This document shows, in pieces, positions 1 to 10,919 of a stretch of DNA of 64,000 bases (positions are counted from its first letter, which is position 1; the number at the start of each line of letters is the position of its first letter). A program made the translations under genes and the position numbers. The notes beneath the pieces were generated by a model. The model saw nothing but the letters and a program-made list of their open reading frames with translations. It ran no database searches and had not been told where the DNA came from. Origin of the DNA: Balaenoptera acutorostrata (lineage: Eukaryota; Chordata; Mammalia; Artiodactyla; Balaenopteridae); NCBI RefSeq assembly GCF_949987535.1, contig NC_080081.1:34574428-34638427 (forward strand). Direction: 5' to 3'.

Positions 1-1080
1 ATCACTGTCCTATGTAAACAGTTTCAATTTGATCTGTGTACATGATAAAAATCTTGGCTTCTCAATGCATTTAGGTGCTGTCATAGCTGTTGTTGCCAAA
101 TAAGAATGCGGTGTGATGTTATTATAGTAAACAGCACTTAAGCACAGCTGGCAGAATTGATCAGGGCCACATTAGAATGAACTTCAACAGACGACTGACG
201 CAGCAGAAACAATAACTGAATATGCAAACAGTTCTTGCAGTGAATGCTCTTGGGATCAGGCACCATTATTTTTGACTTTGAACAGGGAAAAGGGGCAGAT
301 TTGTAACCTCCTTCCATACAGAAGGGTTCTGGGTATTATGTAAACATCTGACTGCCATTTATAATGGTGGTTAGTTACAATGCAAAACTGTAGCCTCCCC
401 TGACTATTTACATTCCATTAATTATTAAAGGCGAAAAACATAAACATCAGATAACTTTGTTTAATGTTTCACATAGGTTTTTTTTTTTTTTGAGCCGTCT
501 TTTTTCAGTTAATGTTAGTCATCAAGAATTTCTGATTTAACTTGGACAGCAATGTGTGTGTTTCATTGATGATTCCCACCCCTTCCGCTGATTATTACAA
601 GAGCTAATTGTGTGAACTACATATTGCTGTTTTATTATTGTAATGATTGAATTCTTAAAAGCAAATAAGGTAGAAATATCAGACAACATTTATTCATGAT
701 ACTTCTTTTATTCTTGGTTTTAAGGTCAATTTACATTTTGCTAATTACTAAAAATATGAAAAAACCATGCAAGTAATAGAGAGAACAATTAAACAGCACT
801 TTTATTTCCCACTGTATCATTGAATTCTAAATAAACAATTTGCATTTTAAAGAAAATTAAACAATTATTTTTATAATACACTCCACTTAAGACACAGGCT
901 AAATAAAATAGTACATTAACTTGCCATTAAGTGGTCCATTTCCTTGAAATACTAACTTTTCCCATATTTTTTGTTACATTATTAATTTCTCTCTCATTTA
1001 TTCATCCATTCATATAAATGGATGCATTTATTAATTAAAAAAAAACAGGTGTGACATTGCAGCAATGTAAGGTACAGTTT
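1..1080. other. Unique AT-rich non-coding sequence; candidate conserved block at about 160-480
   Basis: No repeat or coding frame is recognised. The 160-480 part has more complex, less decayed-looking sequence than its surroundings. It holds a forkhead-like gtaaaca, a Brn/Oct-like tatgcaaa and an attaattatta homeodomain-type core. A pure T-run lies at about 479-491. From about 600 on the sequence is simple AT-rich DNA. A regulatory role for the first part is inference only. Confidence 0.35.
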
Positions 1081-1084
1081 CTCA

Positions 1085-1415
1085 GCCCAAGGATTAAGAA
1101 GACAATCAAAAATAAATAATTATTACATGGCAGGGTCAATGATTGCTATTGGAATGCAGAGATAGGGTAACTCAAGAAGCCCCAGTATATCAGGGAAAGC
1201 TTCCTGGAGGAGATGATGTTTGAATGTAGACTCTAAGAGTGAGTCAAAAGTGGGAAGGAGAGGAAGGAAAAGAGTGCTGCCGGCAAAGGAAGAGTGCAAA
1301 AGAAAGCAAGGATGAAAGGGAATAAGACATAATTCATGAATTCTATATGATATTCATGCCCAACAGAGAGCCTGACACATAGTTGTTTCCATAAATAGTT
1401 GTTTGAAAGCATAAA
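1085..1415 (-). mobile_element. Ancient LINE-2 (L2) fragment
   Basis: The stretch around 1196-1230 (agggaaagcttcctggagga and following) matches the reverse complement of the L2 ORF2 3' region, where the sense strand reads roughly tccaggaagccttccctga. The bases before it (ataaataattattacatgg) fit the tail-proximal L2 sequence in the same orientation. A short piece at about 1360-1415 (gagcctgacacatag) looks like an L2 or MIR tail in the opposite orientation, so two fragments may be abutting. Very diverged; boundaries are approximate. Confidence 0.5.
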
Positions 1416-1476
1416 TGGGTCTGAAGAATTCAGATTTAGAAAAATAACTTGGTATTGTGGAAAGATGGGACCGCCT

Positions 1477-1640
1477 ATATAATATGCAGACCCCAGTGCA
1501 AAATGAAAATATGGGGCCCCGTGTTCAAGGATTATTAAGAATTTCAAGATGGCGGCAGAGAACATTAAGCCAAGCCCTGGGGCCTTCTGAATGCGGGTTC
1601 CTGTGGATAGCATACGGCTTGGAAAGCCATGCAGTCTCCG
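1477..1640. repeat. Ancient dispersed repeat, family not named; second copy near 39,954
   Basis: The segment with cccagtgcaaaatgaaaat, followed by a ggggcccc-like box and then aagaatttcaagatgg, recurs in diverged form at about 39,954-40,095 in the same order and orientation. The two copies share spacing, so this is a true family relationship and not chance. I recognise it as a common mammalian dispersed repeat but cannot give the family name. Open frames crossing it on both strands show no known domain. Confidence 0.5.
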
Positions 1641-1954
1641 TATCCTCAGCTTCCCACTTGTTTGCCTTTTATTTCCCACCCTCACAGTGCTTATTTTTAA
1701 AATTGGACTATAATGACTGTGGTGTTGAGTTGTTGTGAGGCTTAGAGATAATGTTGATGAAACCTTTAGTCCCTAGTTGGTTTCAGAGAATGGTAAAAAT
1801 GACTAACACTTTTCCATGTGTTGTTCCTTTCAACAATATTTATATTTTATCAGTGTGATAATGTTTTAAATCGAAGAATGATTTAATCGTGCATTTAAAA
1901 GACATTCTTGGACTGCTGTCATCTGAAAGGAGGACACAGGAAAATTTGTGAAAA
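1641..1954. other. Unique non-coding sequence
   Basis: Nothing is recognised here beyond ordinary AT-rich sequence. There is no supported frame and no repeat signature. Confidence 0.4.
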
Positions 1955-2090
1955 TATTAACAATAATAGTAGTAATAATAATAATTGTTTATATTTATTG
2001 AGAGCTTACTCTATGCTAAGTACTGTGCAAAGTGCTGGCATTTGCAGAATTTTCCATCATTCATTTGGTGTATTCACACAGCTCTTATCT
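1955..2090 (-). mobile_element. MIR SINE fragment
   Basis: The stretch tatttattgagagcttact, followed by ctatgctaagtactgtgcaa, matches the reverse complement of the MIR 3' half (sense: ...gcacagtgcctggcacatagtaagcgctcaataaat). An AAT-rich run at 1965-1985 corresponds to the MIR tail. Age and divergence are typical of MIR. The 67-residue open frame crossing it is fortuitous. Confidence 0.6.
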
Positions 2091-2109
2091 GATGTGTTCA
2101 ACTTTTCTT

Positions 2110-5100
2110 GACAGACTGAAATAAAATCTTAAAAAAGTGTTCTAACATTATACATAAATAGAAACTTGTCATTGTACATTTTTAGGCAAATTGAAATCTT
2201 GATATTTTACACATTATGTAGGTGTTTGGATTTTGGATTGGTGAACAGGAAAAAAAATAGAAAATATTTAAAGTACTTAGATATTCTAGTTGCTGTCATT
2301 TTCACATTTCTGGTAAAATAAAGAGGAATTAGTGAACTTAATGATGCTACAAAGAACTGCACATTAGTTAAGAACATGTATTGTGTAGGTTTGAAGTGTT
2401 TGCATTATTATCCGAGCTAATAAAAAGGCACTGGTCTTTGAAAATATGAGAAGCATATTTCTAATCAGTTTGCACACGGCAGAGACAAAGATCTGAGAGT
2501 GACGGATGCTGTGGCAGTAGATGGAAAGGAGCCCATTGATCTTTATCCATTGGTGCTCTCACATTGATCCCAATGGTACAGGGTGTTCTGGGGATGATAC
2601 AGAAAGCAGCGCCGGGAACATCATCCTGATCGGGAAAGCAGTCTCTCCTCCTGGTTTCCCCTCAGTAGATTTCCCTGTTTAAAACTAAGAGGCTGAACTG
2701 TGCTTTCTTCATCTGTAAATGATCCTCAAGTGCCATTTTCTCTTGAAAATCTTTTAGCTGTTACTTACAGTGATCAGCTCTTGGGCTTTAGCATATGGTC
2801 TCAAGGTTGTCCTTCACGCTACTTTCTTTGTCTTAGGTAATGTCTCCCAACACCCTAGCTAAGCAATGACATTGCTACCCTGCTTCAGTGTGTACTTCGT
2901 TTTTCTACCTCAATATTGTTTTATGGCTTTTTTTTTTTTGAGGTTCCATCAACTGAATATGGTTCACTCATGTGTATCTGAACCAATGCATGTGTAAAAC
3001 TGGTCAGTCAGTAATAAATTTGAAGTTTAATTTGGATGGCAAAGGTATCCTAAATTTACTTAATCTTTTTATAGTTAAGAGTCATCAGGCTGTCCCCAGA
3101 AGTTCTCCCAATTGCTTTTCGCTTCTCCCCAGAATAGCTGGTTTGTTTACGGGGCAGGATCATGCGTAGACTGGGTGAGCCTTTTCTAACACCTCAGGAA
3201 TGTGAGAATTGGCCAGGGTGGTCTTGAAATTCTTACCTGAAATACTCACGGCTTCTTGGCTCTGAGAAAGTTGCTATAGTGCCATACAAGGGCCCATTAG
3301 AACATAGTTCAATTAGAATCCCGAGGGAAATGAGGCTTGGAAGGCAGAACTAAAATTTCCCTGCTTCCTCCCATGAACCCAGGAGAGACACTGTGAAGGT
3401 AAATATAGCTCCTGAATTTATCTAAACCAAATATGTACTGAGGAAAGTCCTAGAATCCCCTAGGGGATCCCTGTATGCAGGCCAGCTTGGGCATAAGCAC
3501 TTTTTCAGCAGGGAAACTTGATTTTCATAGTTCTTATTTATTAATTCTACACAGTGTGCTGATTAAAATCACACAATTTAGTTTTAAACCTCATGGCTGT
3601 AAGTATGTTGAACTGTACGTAATGTTTTCCTATAAAAGCTAGTTACTGTATAAAACAGATATTATGTATCAAATAGCTATTCATACATACAAATATAATA
3701 TAAAACAGATAAATGCAAAAATAGTGTTCACAGTTGCATATATAACTTCTCAATGCAGATCTGTTACTAGAGAAATGTGTGCTTCCAAAAGCTGAATCTT
3801 TTTGGGAGGAAATATTTGCTACCCTGTATTTACGGTATGTCTTAAAATATACTTAAATAAGTAAATTGACTATAAATGGACATAGCTTTAGTTTGTAGTT
3901 AGTGAGACCATTAGAGGAGTCTTACTGCTTTTTGTGAAGGAACCCAGAAACTTCTATAAAGTAAAATGGATGAAGGTTGGTACCAGCCACTCAAAGGCTT
4001 GATCAGATAACAAAGCTCATCTGCAGATACCGTGGGATTTCTTTTACCATTTCTTTTAACTGAGATGCTAAAGATGGGGACAGCAAGGAATGGATTGCTT
4101 GTTGCTACAGAGGCATAAGAGAGTTCCAAACAGGTCCTTAGTGGTAAGGTTGAACAGTGTCTTGGGAATTTTTGCAGTGGATTTCATCTTACTGAAATCA
4201 TTATGCCTTTTTGGGGGGCTTAATTTAAAAATATATATATATATCACAGGTTAGTGACGTCACTCCATCGGTGACCAATCAAAATCCAAATGTAATTGAT
4301 TTTCGTATTCTTCACCTCTAAGTTTCCACTTTCTCGTCCATAAAGGGAAGGACTTAATCTCTACATTCTTTTTTATCTCTATTTATGAGTTTCCTCTTCA
4401 TTAACGTACATTTTGGAAGAATGTTCCTTGTCAATGATGTCACTTATGACATAATAATTACTTTTTAAGAGTATAAATAAAAGTTGTTAAGTTGTAAATA
4501 TGAATGATGTTTTGGGATGTTTTGGGATGTGGTGGAGGAACATGGCAACTGCCTTATTTTTCCTGCAAGACACTAGAAAGCCCACCAGTTTTCTTGGGAG
4601 TGGGCACCCTGTTTTGTGTAGTTATGGTAGTTTTCACTGTTGCTGTGCCCAGGTTGGTGAATTTTAAAACCACTCCTTTTGTAACATTGTCTTTGGGGCA
4701 CAGAGCTGCACAGCTATGCAAGGTCGTTATATGATCTTGGCACTTCTTGATGATTGGTTCTCCAGCAAGATTCACACTGAATTATTTCTTAATCTGGATG
4801 ACACATTTGAATGACACAGATTTGTTGGTGGAAACCTGAAATCTATAGAGCTTTGTTTCATCCAGCTTTCTGTGCCATGCCATGGTGATTTAGATATCCA
4901 TTAAGATTTATATATTATGACAGTATAATGCAATTTGTATATTAACCAAGTAGCAAGAAATTCTTGCTTTTCTTCTCTTTGATGCTGTGAGGTCAAATCT
5001 TCTGACGTGCATACTGAAGTCTGTATGATAATTATCTTTTGGAGAAGTCACTACTAAAGAACATTCATTTTTCATAAGCATTTATGTGGCTTTTACATAT

Positions 5101-5800
5101 GTTCTCATGATAATCTCTAGAAGAACTTGAAGGAAAAAGAAGAGGTAAACTGAAGTGGGGACAGATGGATTCTTCAATAAATTATGGAAATAAAAAGTGG
5201 ACAGAGACTTGTTTTGAAAAACTGTAAAGCTAATGAGAACAATCTTTCATAATATCAGTGCCATATAGTTCACAACCTAATTGGATAACAGGGATTTAAT
5301 TTGACATTCACCTCAATCTGTAATGAAGATAGTATAACTACCACTTTATATATGTATATATGTATATACAGATTCAGAGATGTTGATTTGCCCAAAGCAA
5401 ATGAAAAAGTAAAACAAAGCTTCTGATTCCAAGTCTAGTACCTGTTTTAACCAAACCTTGTTTGGTTGCTCATATAATTAATTCATGGTTTACTCCAAGA
5501 CAAAACTGGTGGAACATAAAAGAAATATTCTGGAGTTTGCTTGGGCTTACTTACACTTTTAATTTATGCTGCTTCAATCATTTAAAACAGTCATAGAAGC
5601 CCCTTTCTTTTTTGTGTGGGTTCTCATAAAATTACATAAAAATTTTTAATAGTTTTTGTAGAAGTTATTTAAACCTCAACCCTAGTGGTCACCAATGTGC
5701 AATATTCTTCAAAGATAGTTGTTAAATCTGTGATTGAATATTCTTAGCAGCATATTCTTGTTGTTTGGCCATTTACTGTAAGTGTTCTTGCTTTCTTGAG
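2110..5800. other. Unique non-coding stretch, 3.7 kb
   Basis: No repeat family or coding exon could be supported. Local features are a T-run at about 2929-2939, a short direct repeat of gatgttttgg at about 4506-4525, an (AT)n run at about 4229-4244, and a tatatgta-rich segment at about 5348-5369. Scattered short open frames have no recognisable domains and no convincing flanking splice sites. Base composition is that of ordinary intronic or intergenic mammalian DNA. Confidence 0.4.
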
Positions 5801-5965
5801 GAAGGATCTATTTGTTCCTTCTTCCTATTTGGAAGGGCTACACCAATCTCTCATGAGCATGATGATCCTCTAGATATTTGAAGACTGACAAGTTGCTTCT
5901 TCTGATTCTCTTGCCCTCCAGGCATGAACTGTCCAATGCAGAGGATGGTGAGAGTTTTAGGTGCC
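5800..5965 (-). mobile_element. L3/CR1-type LINE relic
   Basis: The segment reading agatatttgaagactgacaa, then ttctgattctcttgccctcc, matches the reverse complement of the L3/CR1 3' region (sense: ggagaagagaagac...gacatgatagctgtcttcaaatat). This class stopped moving early in mammalian history, which fits the heavy decay. Limits are approximate. Confidence 0.45.
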
Positions 5966-6654
5966 TTGTTTCGGACACTGTACTTCATTCTCTTGTAAGT
6001 TTCTAAACGTCATTGCTAAATAAAATATATAAGGTGGTGGTCAGTTTATCCAAAGATTATCATTTCCAAATCATCAAAGTGTTCAACTTTTCAGTGTTGC
6101 TTTTTCTACCACTTAGGAGGGAATCTGTCAGCGCAACAAATAAATTTATTAATTGCAATACTTTTAGTAAAGTGAGATTTTCACCACATGTCAGGATAAT
6201 AAAATTTCCTTATTCACACCTTATCCGTCCTCTGTGCTGTTGAGCTTCGGAAGTGAGAAAAAGGCAAAAAAGGCATGTGGCTCCTTTGTTGTATTTTCTC
6301 TTTCACTTTCCAAGTTTTGGGGCTTCTATCAGCCTGAAAAAATCTTTCCGTAACCCATTGACTCCTGATATAATTAAGGAGAAGCTGAGATCACAGGGAA
6401 AGAAATATAACTACACAAGGATTGAATCATTTTATTTTAAAGAGACTCAAAAAGTTCCTTTTAAATATATCTTTTATCTTGTGCTAACGTGAACATATTA
6501 GAAAACATTAAAAAAAAATTTTTTTTAAACATCTATATCAATCTTCCTCCAATGATTTTATAAAATCGTAAGAACTGTTGAAAGATATTTAGGAAATGCA
6601 AACTGCCTAAGGAATTAAGTCCCACCTCTCTTCCCTGGCATAGAGTATCTTCTA
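5966..6654. other. Unique non-coding sequence
   Basis: Two short consecutive open frames (about 6013-6243 and 6253-6492) lie here. Their predicted peptides show no domain or signal peptide, and they are basic and serine-rich as expected of chance frames. An A-run followed by a T-run at about 6511-6526 can pair with itself. Confidence 0.35.
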
Positions 6655-6825
6655 AATAAGTTTCATTCCTGAGCTTTGCCATTTACCAGCTCAGGAGACT
6701 TGGACAAGATACTTAAATTCTCTTCATATTCTTATCTGCAAGAAAGGGCATATCCACCTCATAGAGTTCTTGGAAGGATTGTACAAAAAAGTAAACAGCA
6801 AAGTCTCTGGCTCCTTGCCTTTAAT
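6655..6825 (+). mobile_element. MIR SINE
   Basis: In sense order the segment keeps the MIR landmarks. The first is gctttgccatttaccagct (consensus ctctgccacttactagctg), then acttggacaagatacttaaa, then a ctgcaagaaaggg box, then the cctcatagagttcttggaa box. It lacks the final tail. Confidence 0.7.
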
Positions 6826-6889
6826 AATCCGAACAGCAGCCCTTGACTTAAGACAGACCAGGCAGACTTGTCACTGTTTCTCAAATATA

Positions 6890-7230
6890 CTGTCATGATT
6901 TCTGTCTCCATGTCTTAACTCTATTGGTGTCTCCTGCCTTGGCTTTTCTCTCCAATCTGTTCCACATATCTAGAGCTTGCTCTGTTTTGGGTTCCGTAAA
7001 GGCATTCCCTGATTATTCCTTCTTCTAGTGATCTGTCCTTCTTTTTCTACATTCACATGACACTAAGTTTGTCAATTATTTCAGAACTGAGTTAAGTGTA
7101 TTGTATAGTCTTGTTTAACTTCTGTCTTAGGGACACGTATGTCTTGCTTTCCATGGGACTGGAAACTTACTCCTCTACTTTGTCAAGCATACCACTGTGC
7201 AAATACCAAGACCTCAATAATGGTTATTTA
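6890..7230 (+). mobile_element. LINE-2 3' fragment, strongly decayed
   Basis: A pyrimidine-rich segment is followed by ccatgggactggaaacttac and then by caagacctcaataatgg, which resembles the L2 3' end (gcaggaactgtaagctcc...ctcaataaatg) in sense orientation. The match is patchy, so a MIR or other LINE origin cannot be excluded. Confidence 0.4.
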
Positions 7231-8465
7231 AAGAGCTGTCCAATCAAGAAGCCAGTATTTTGGCCCTTATAATACATTTGTTATGTGACCTTAGGGGAAG
7301 AAACTTTGCCATAAGCTCCATAAATATCTTTGGAGAAATGGCATATGGAGTAAAAATTATTAAAATACCTTTAGAGAGGAGATACTAAGTAAGAACAAGA
7401 GAAAAAGTGAAGGCAAATTCTACTTATTTGAGAATTTTATATACTGATCCCACTGCATACTGACCTTTGGAGAATCTTCTGGAATAAAGAAAAAGATTGA
7501 AATATTTCTAGCTTCTTAGGAAAAAAGTACAAGATGAAGAAGGTAATGATACTGAGATATTCAAACCAAGGTGACATTTGCAAGAGTCTGCAATTCTGGA
7601 AAGGGAGTAGAAACAAACACCTTTACTAATAGTAAAACAACTTTTTGATTTTCATTGTCAACTCTCTTTGGCTGAGAGAACCAAAAATAAAATATGTGTT
7701 TGTATTTTTCTTCTTTTTATTTTTTTCCAAGGGAGTAAATATTGTAGCTATAGAGTTTCAATTTTAAAATCATGAATAAATTTTAGGAATATCTCGTGTT
7801 AAATAAACTAATCAAGTTTGTGTTTGATGGTGATTAGAACATTTTGCATGTTACAGTTTCAACATTAGTTTGCTATTTGGAGAAATGAGAAGGAAGAATG
7901 AAAGGCTAGTAAAGACCATTGATACTTAGAAGCTTAACTGAGGAAAATACTAATTATTTTAGTAGTTGAATTTCCATAGATTATTAGTAAAAACTTGGTT
8001 TCCATGAGCTATATTATCATTTATTTTTTCCATTTTAAGTGATTATGTCTAGGTGTTGTTTCTATAAGATGAGATTATTTTCTGTATTATTCTTTGGCTA
8101 AGTGGCTTATTTTTTCCATACTTGCTATAATAGCCTAGAAAATAATGGAAGAAATGTTACTTGGCCAGAAAGATTTGGGAAGGGTAATTATTTGTTTTAA
8201 TATCTTTACCCATTATGTCTGTTTAATAATTTTATTTTTTATAGATTTAAATGTAAATAGAATTAACTCACATTTAAAAATTAGCCAACAGAATAATTTC
8301 TGATATATTTTAGATGAATCATTAATTTCATCAAGCATTTTGAAGGAATATTGTGTTATTTTTTTATTCTTTTCAACAGAAAAATTAAAATAAAATATTA
8401 AATAAAATAAACAGGGAAATTGTGGGATTTTTCTCCTAAAAAAATGTCTCAATTTCTTTTCATTT
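7231..8465. other. Unique AT-rich sequence
   Basis: No repeat or gene is recognised. The block 8213-8460 is extremely AT-rich and carries an open frame of 88 codons on the minus strand whose product is dominated by Phe, Lys, Ile and Asn. That is expected of AT-rich DNA and is not taken as coding. Confidence 0.4.
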
Positions 8466-8737
8466 AAAAACTTCCCCAATGGATTGGGAGTTTGCGATTA
8501 GCAGATGCAAACTATTATATATAGAATGGAAAAACAACAGGGTCCTATTGTATAGCACAGGGAATTATATTCAACATCCTGTGATAAACCATAATAGAAA
8601 AGAATATGAAAAAGAATGTGCATATATATATGTATGTAAAACTGAATCACTTTGCTGCATAGCAGAAATTATCACATTATAAATCAACTATACTTTAGTA
8701 AAATAAATTAAAAATATAAAAAAAAAAAAACTTCCCC
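8466..8737 (+). mobile_element. L1 3' end (3' UTR and poly-A) with target-site duplication
   Basis: A 5'-truncated L1 consisting only of 3' UTR. It begins near 8479 (ggattgggagtttgcgatta) and keeps the boxes gatgcaaactattatatata, gggtcctattgtatagcaca and ctgaatcactttgctgcata, then a poly-A tail ending at about 8730. The 12-base direct repeat aaaaacttcccc at 8466-8477 and 8726-8737 is a target-site duplication. This L1 3' UTR type is common in cetartiodactyls. The short open frame across it is not a gene. Confidence 0.85.
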
Positions 8738-10599
8738 CTAATGATGAGACAGAATTGAAGTTCTTTCCTAGAAAAACAATGAGATAAAGTTCTTGTTTGA
8801 TCCGTTTTTTTAAATGCCAGTCTGTTGTTACTTAGCATCACCTGATAAGGCACTTACTTGTGGGCATTTTGCCTTTCTTTTCTCCTTCCAATAAGCAAAA
8901 CAAGAATCAATTATTGAATGCCTTCCATGTGTTTGGTACTCTGTACAGTAGAAGGATGTGTCAAATATGCCATAGGCATTGTTTCAAGGAACTAGTTTGA
9001 ACTTAGGTTGGAAGATAATATACATATAGCAAGTCAACTCTGCAAGAAAATAGAATAATAAAACCAGCATTTGCATTAAGAGAGGAATATATATTATAAA
9101 TTCAAAAAAAGAAAAAAAGAAGGGGCAGATATATTCCATTTCTCCTCCGAGTTATAATAGTTAGTATTAGCTTTTTGTAAGAAAACTAATCCCCGCTAAT
9201 GTTTTATTTTGAGAATGTGTTACCACCGTTCTACTATGGGCCATTTCATGTCATGTTTAGTCATATGAAATAAGAAGTAATAAGAAGTAATAAGAAGAAA
9301 TAAGAAGAAATAAGAAGTAATACCTCACTTGTGTATAAAGGACAAATGGCAGGTAGCAATGACTTTTATTTTTAAATAATTTTGAAAATATTGAATAGAA
9401 TATTTAAATCAATGTTTGAATTTACTTTTTTTCAATGTGAAAAAGGACCACACATTATACATTGTATTGTCATGTGACTATATGATCACTATAAGGAGAT
9501 TCCAGTAATCTTTCCCTTTGAGATTATTATGTACTGAGAAGTGACTGCTGGGAGATATTAAATGTATACATGAGGCAGTAGTTATGTCTCATCCAGCTTC
9601 ACTGTTGATGCTCTTACATATGTATCATTTAACTCTTTGAGAGTTGGTCCACCAATTTGCATTGTCTTAGCAGAAGCACAGCTTTTCTTTCAAGCACATT
9701 CATGTGACTTTAAATAAATCAGAATTCTACTGAGGGATTTTTTTTTTTTAAAGTAACCTGGAGTTTGCTTTCTCTGTATTTTTAAAATTTAAAACAATAT
9801 CTCATTCTAAAGTGTTTAGTTTTTCATTCAGTATGCTGTATTATTGCTTAATTGTACATGTGAATAAAATGGTAGACGTACTTTGTAAAGAAAAATACTT
9901 GTTAAAGGTAAACACTCTTAAAATGATGTAGTTTTGTTTTACAGTAAATTTTTTCTTGATCGGTAAAGGAGTGCAGTATTTGCAATTCATCTTATTTGAT
10001 GTAGTAGTAAAAAATGGCTTGAAGAAGATATGCCAGATGTGTGATTTGGCTGTCTTCATCAGTCCTGAGAAAATAGAGTGAGCAAAGGATAAATCCAATA
10101 GATGTTGAATTACTTTTGCGTGTGGGATTCCAGTTAATGAGACAATGTCTGGATGCAATTATTTGGAAAGTTCTTGACCTTTTATTTGTACAAGTTGATA
10201 TAATTATCATTTCATGAGGAATGGTTTTGAAATTCTCAAACCAATTTTAGTCGTCTGTTTATAGTGTGTCTTTTACTTCAGGAATCCTAGAAGTGTTTCC
10301 TACTTTTAACTTTTACACTGTATCTTCAAAAGCTCATGTGATTAGCTTCAAAGTGTCTTAGTTTAAGTTCTCATCTCAAACAATTATTCTTGCTTAGTTC
10401 CAAAGAGAAGTTTGAACAGTATTCTGTGATCCCCAATTCAAACACCCTCTTGTTGTTTCTTTTTGTATTTAATGACAAAAAAGAAAAAAAAAAAAAAAAC
10501 AAGAGAGGGAAAACAAATGCACTCATAATAGTTCTTATCAGCCAGCTAACCAAACTTAACAGTCAAGTGACAACTTCAAAAGCCATTCCTGGCTTGTAG
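8738..10599. other. Unique sequence with minisatellite; possible small L2/MIR scrap near 8930-8970
   Basis: Mostly unique AT-rich DNA. The words tgaatgccttccatgtgttt at about 8916-8935 resemble the gagcgcctactatgtgcc box of an L2 or MIR tail on the minus strand, but too little is left to name. A T/A-run lies at 9740-9752 and an A-rich run at about 10,478-10,499. The 9960-10,180 block looks like non-repetitive, more complex sequence. Confidence 0.35.
9271..9320. repeat. Five tandem copies of a 10-bp unit
   Basis: Five exact-length units of taagaagtaa or taagaagaaa lie head to tail (order: t, t, a, a, t at position 8). The unit is purine-rich on the plus strand. This is a short minisatellite; copy number may vary between individuals. 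It lacks the spacer-repeat structure of a CRISPR array. Confidence 0.9.
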
Positions 10600-10919
10600 C
10601 TCCCAATTTCTCGAGCTGTCCTTTTGAGCACAGTGGCCACTGTGGCTCTTGAGCTCTTGAAATGTTGACAGTCCAAATTGAGGTACGCTGTAACTGTATT
10701 GTGCAAACCACATTTAGAAAAGATGGTAGGAAAAAAGAATGTGAAATATCTCAATAATTTTCATATTAATTACATGTTGAAAGATAATGTCTTGGCTATC
10801 CTGAGTTAAATAAAATATGTTATTAATTTAATTTCAATTTTTAAAAGATCATTACTGAAAAATATAAAATATCCTATGAGGTTTGCATTATATTTTTATT
10901 GGACAATGTTGTTCTAGAC
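10600..10919. mobile_element. hAT-class non-autonomous DNA transposon
   Basis: The segment carries ggccactgtggctcttgagc, ttgaaatgttgacagtccaa, a long AT-rich middle with gaatgtgaaatatctcaata and attacatgttgaaagataat, and ends with tttttattggacaatgttgt before tctaga. This is the mammalian hAT family whose terminal repeat reads cagtgctgtccaatag. A separate terminal fragment of the same kind is at 13,989-14,020. The exact subfamily is not assigned. It abuts the L2 that starts at 10,920. Confidence 0.65.

Noticed and set aside
6013..6492. Two consecutive plus-strand frames of 76 and 79 codons
   Set aside because: Different reading contexts, no domains, AT-driven composition; consistent with chance.
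9271..9320. Short regular repeats resembling a CRISPR array
   Set aside because: Units are 10 bp without spacers, and the DNA is mammalian; this is a minisatellite.
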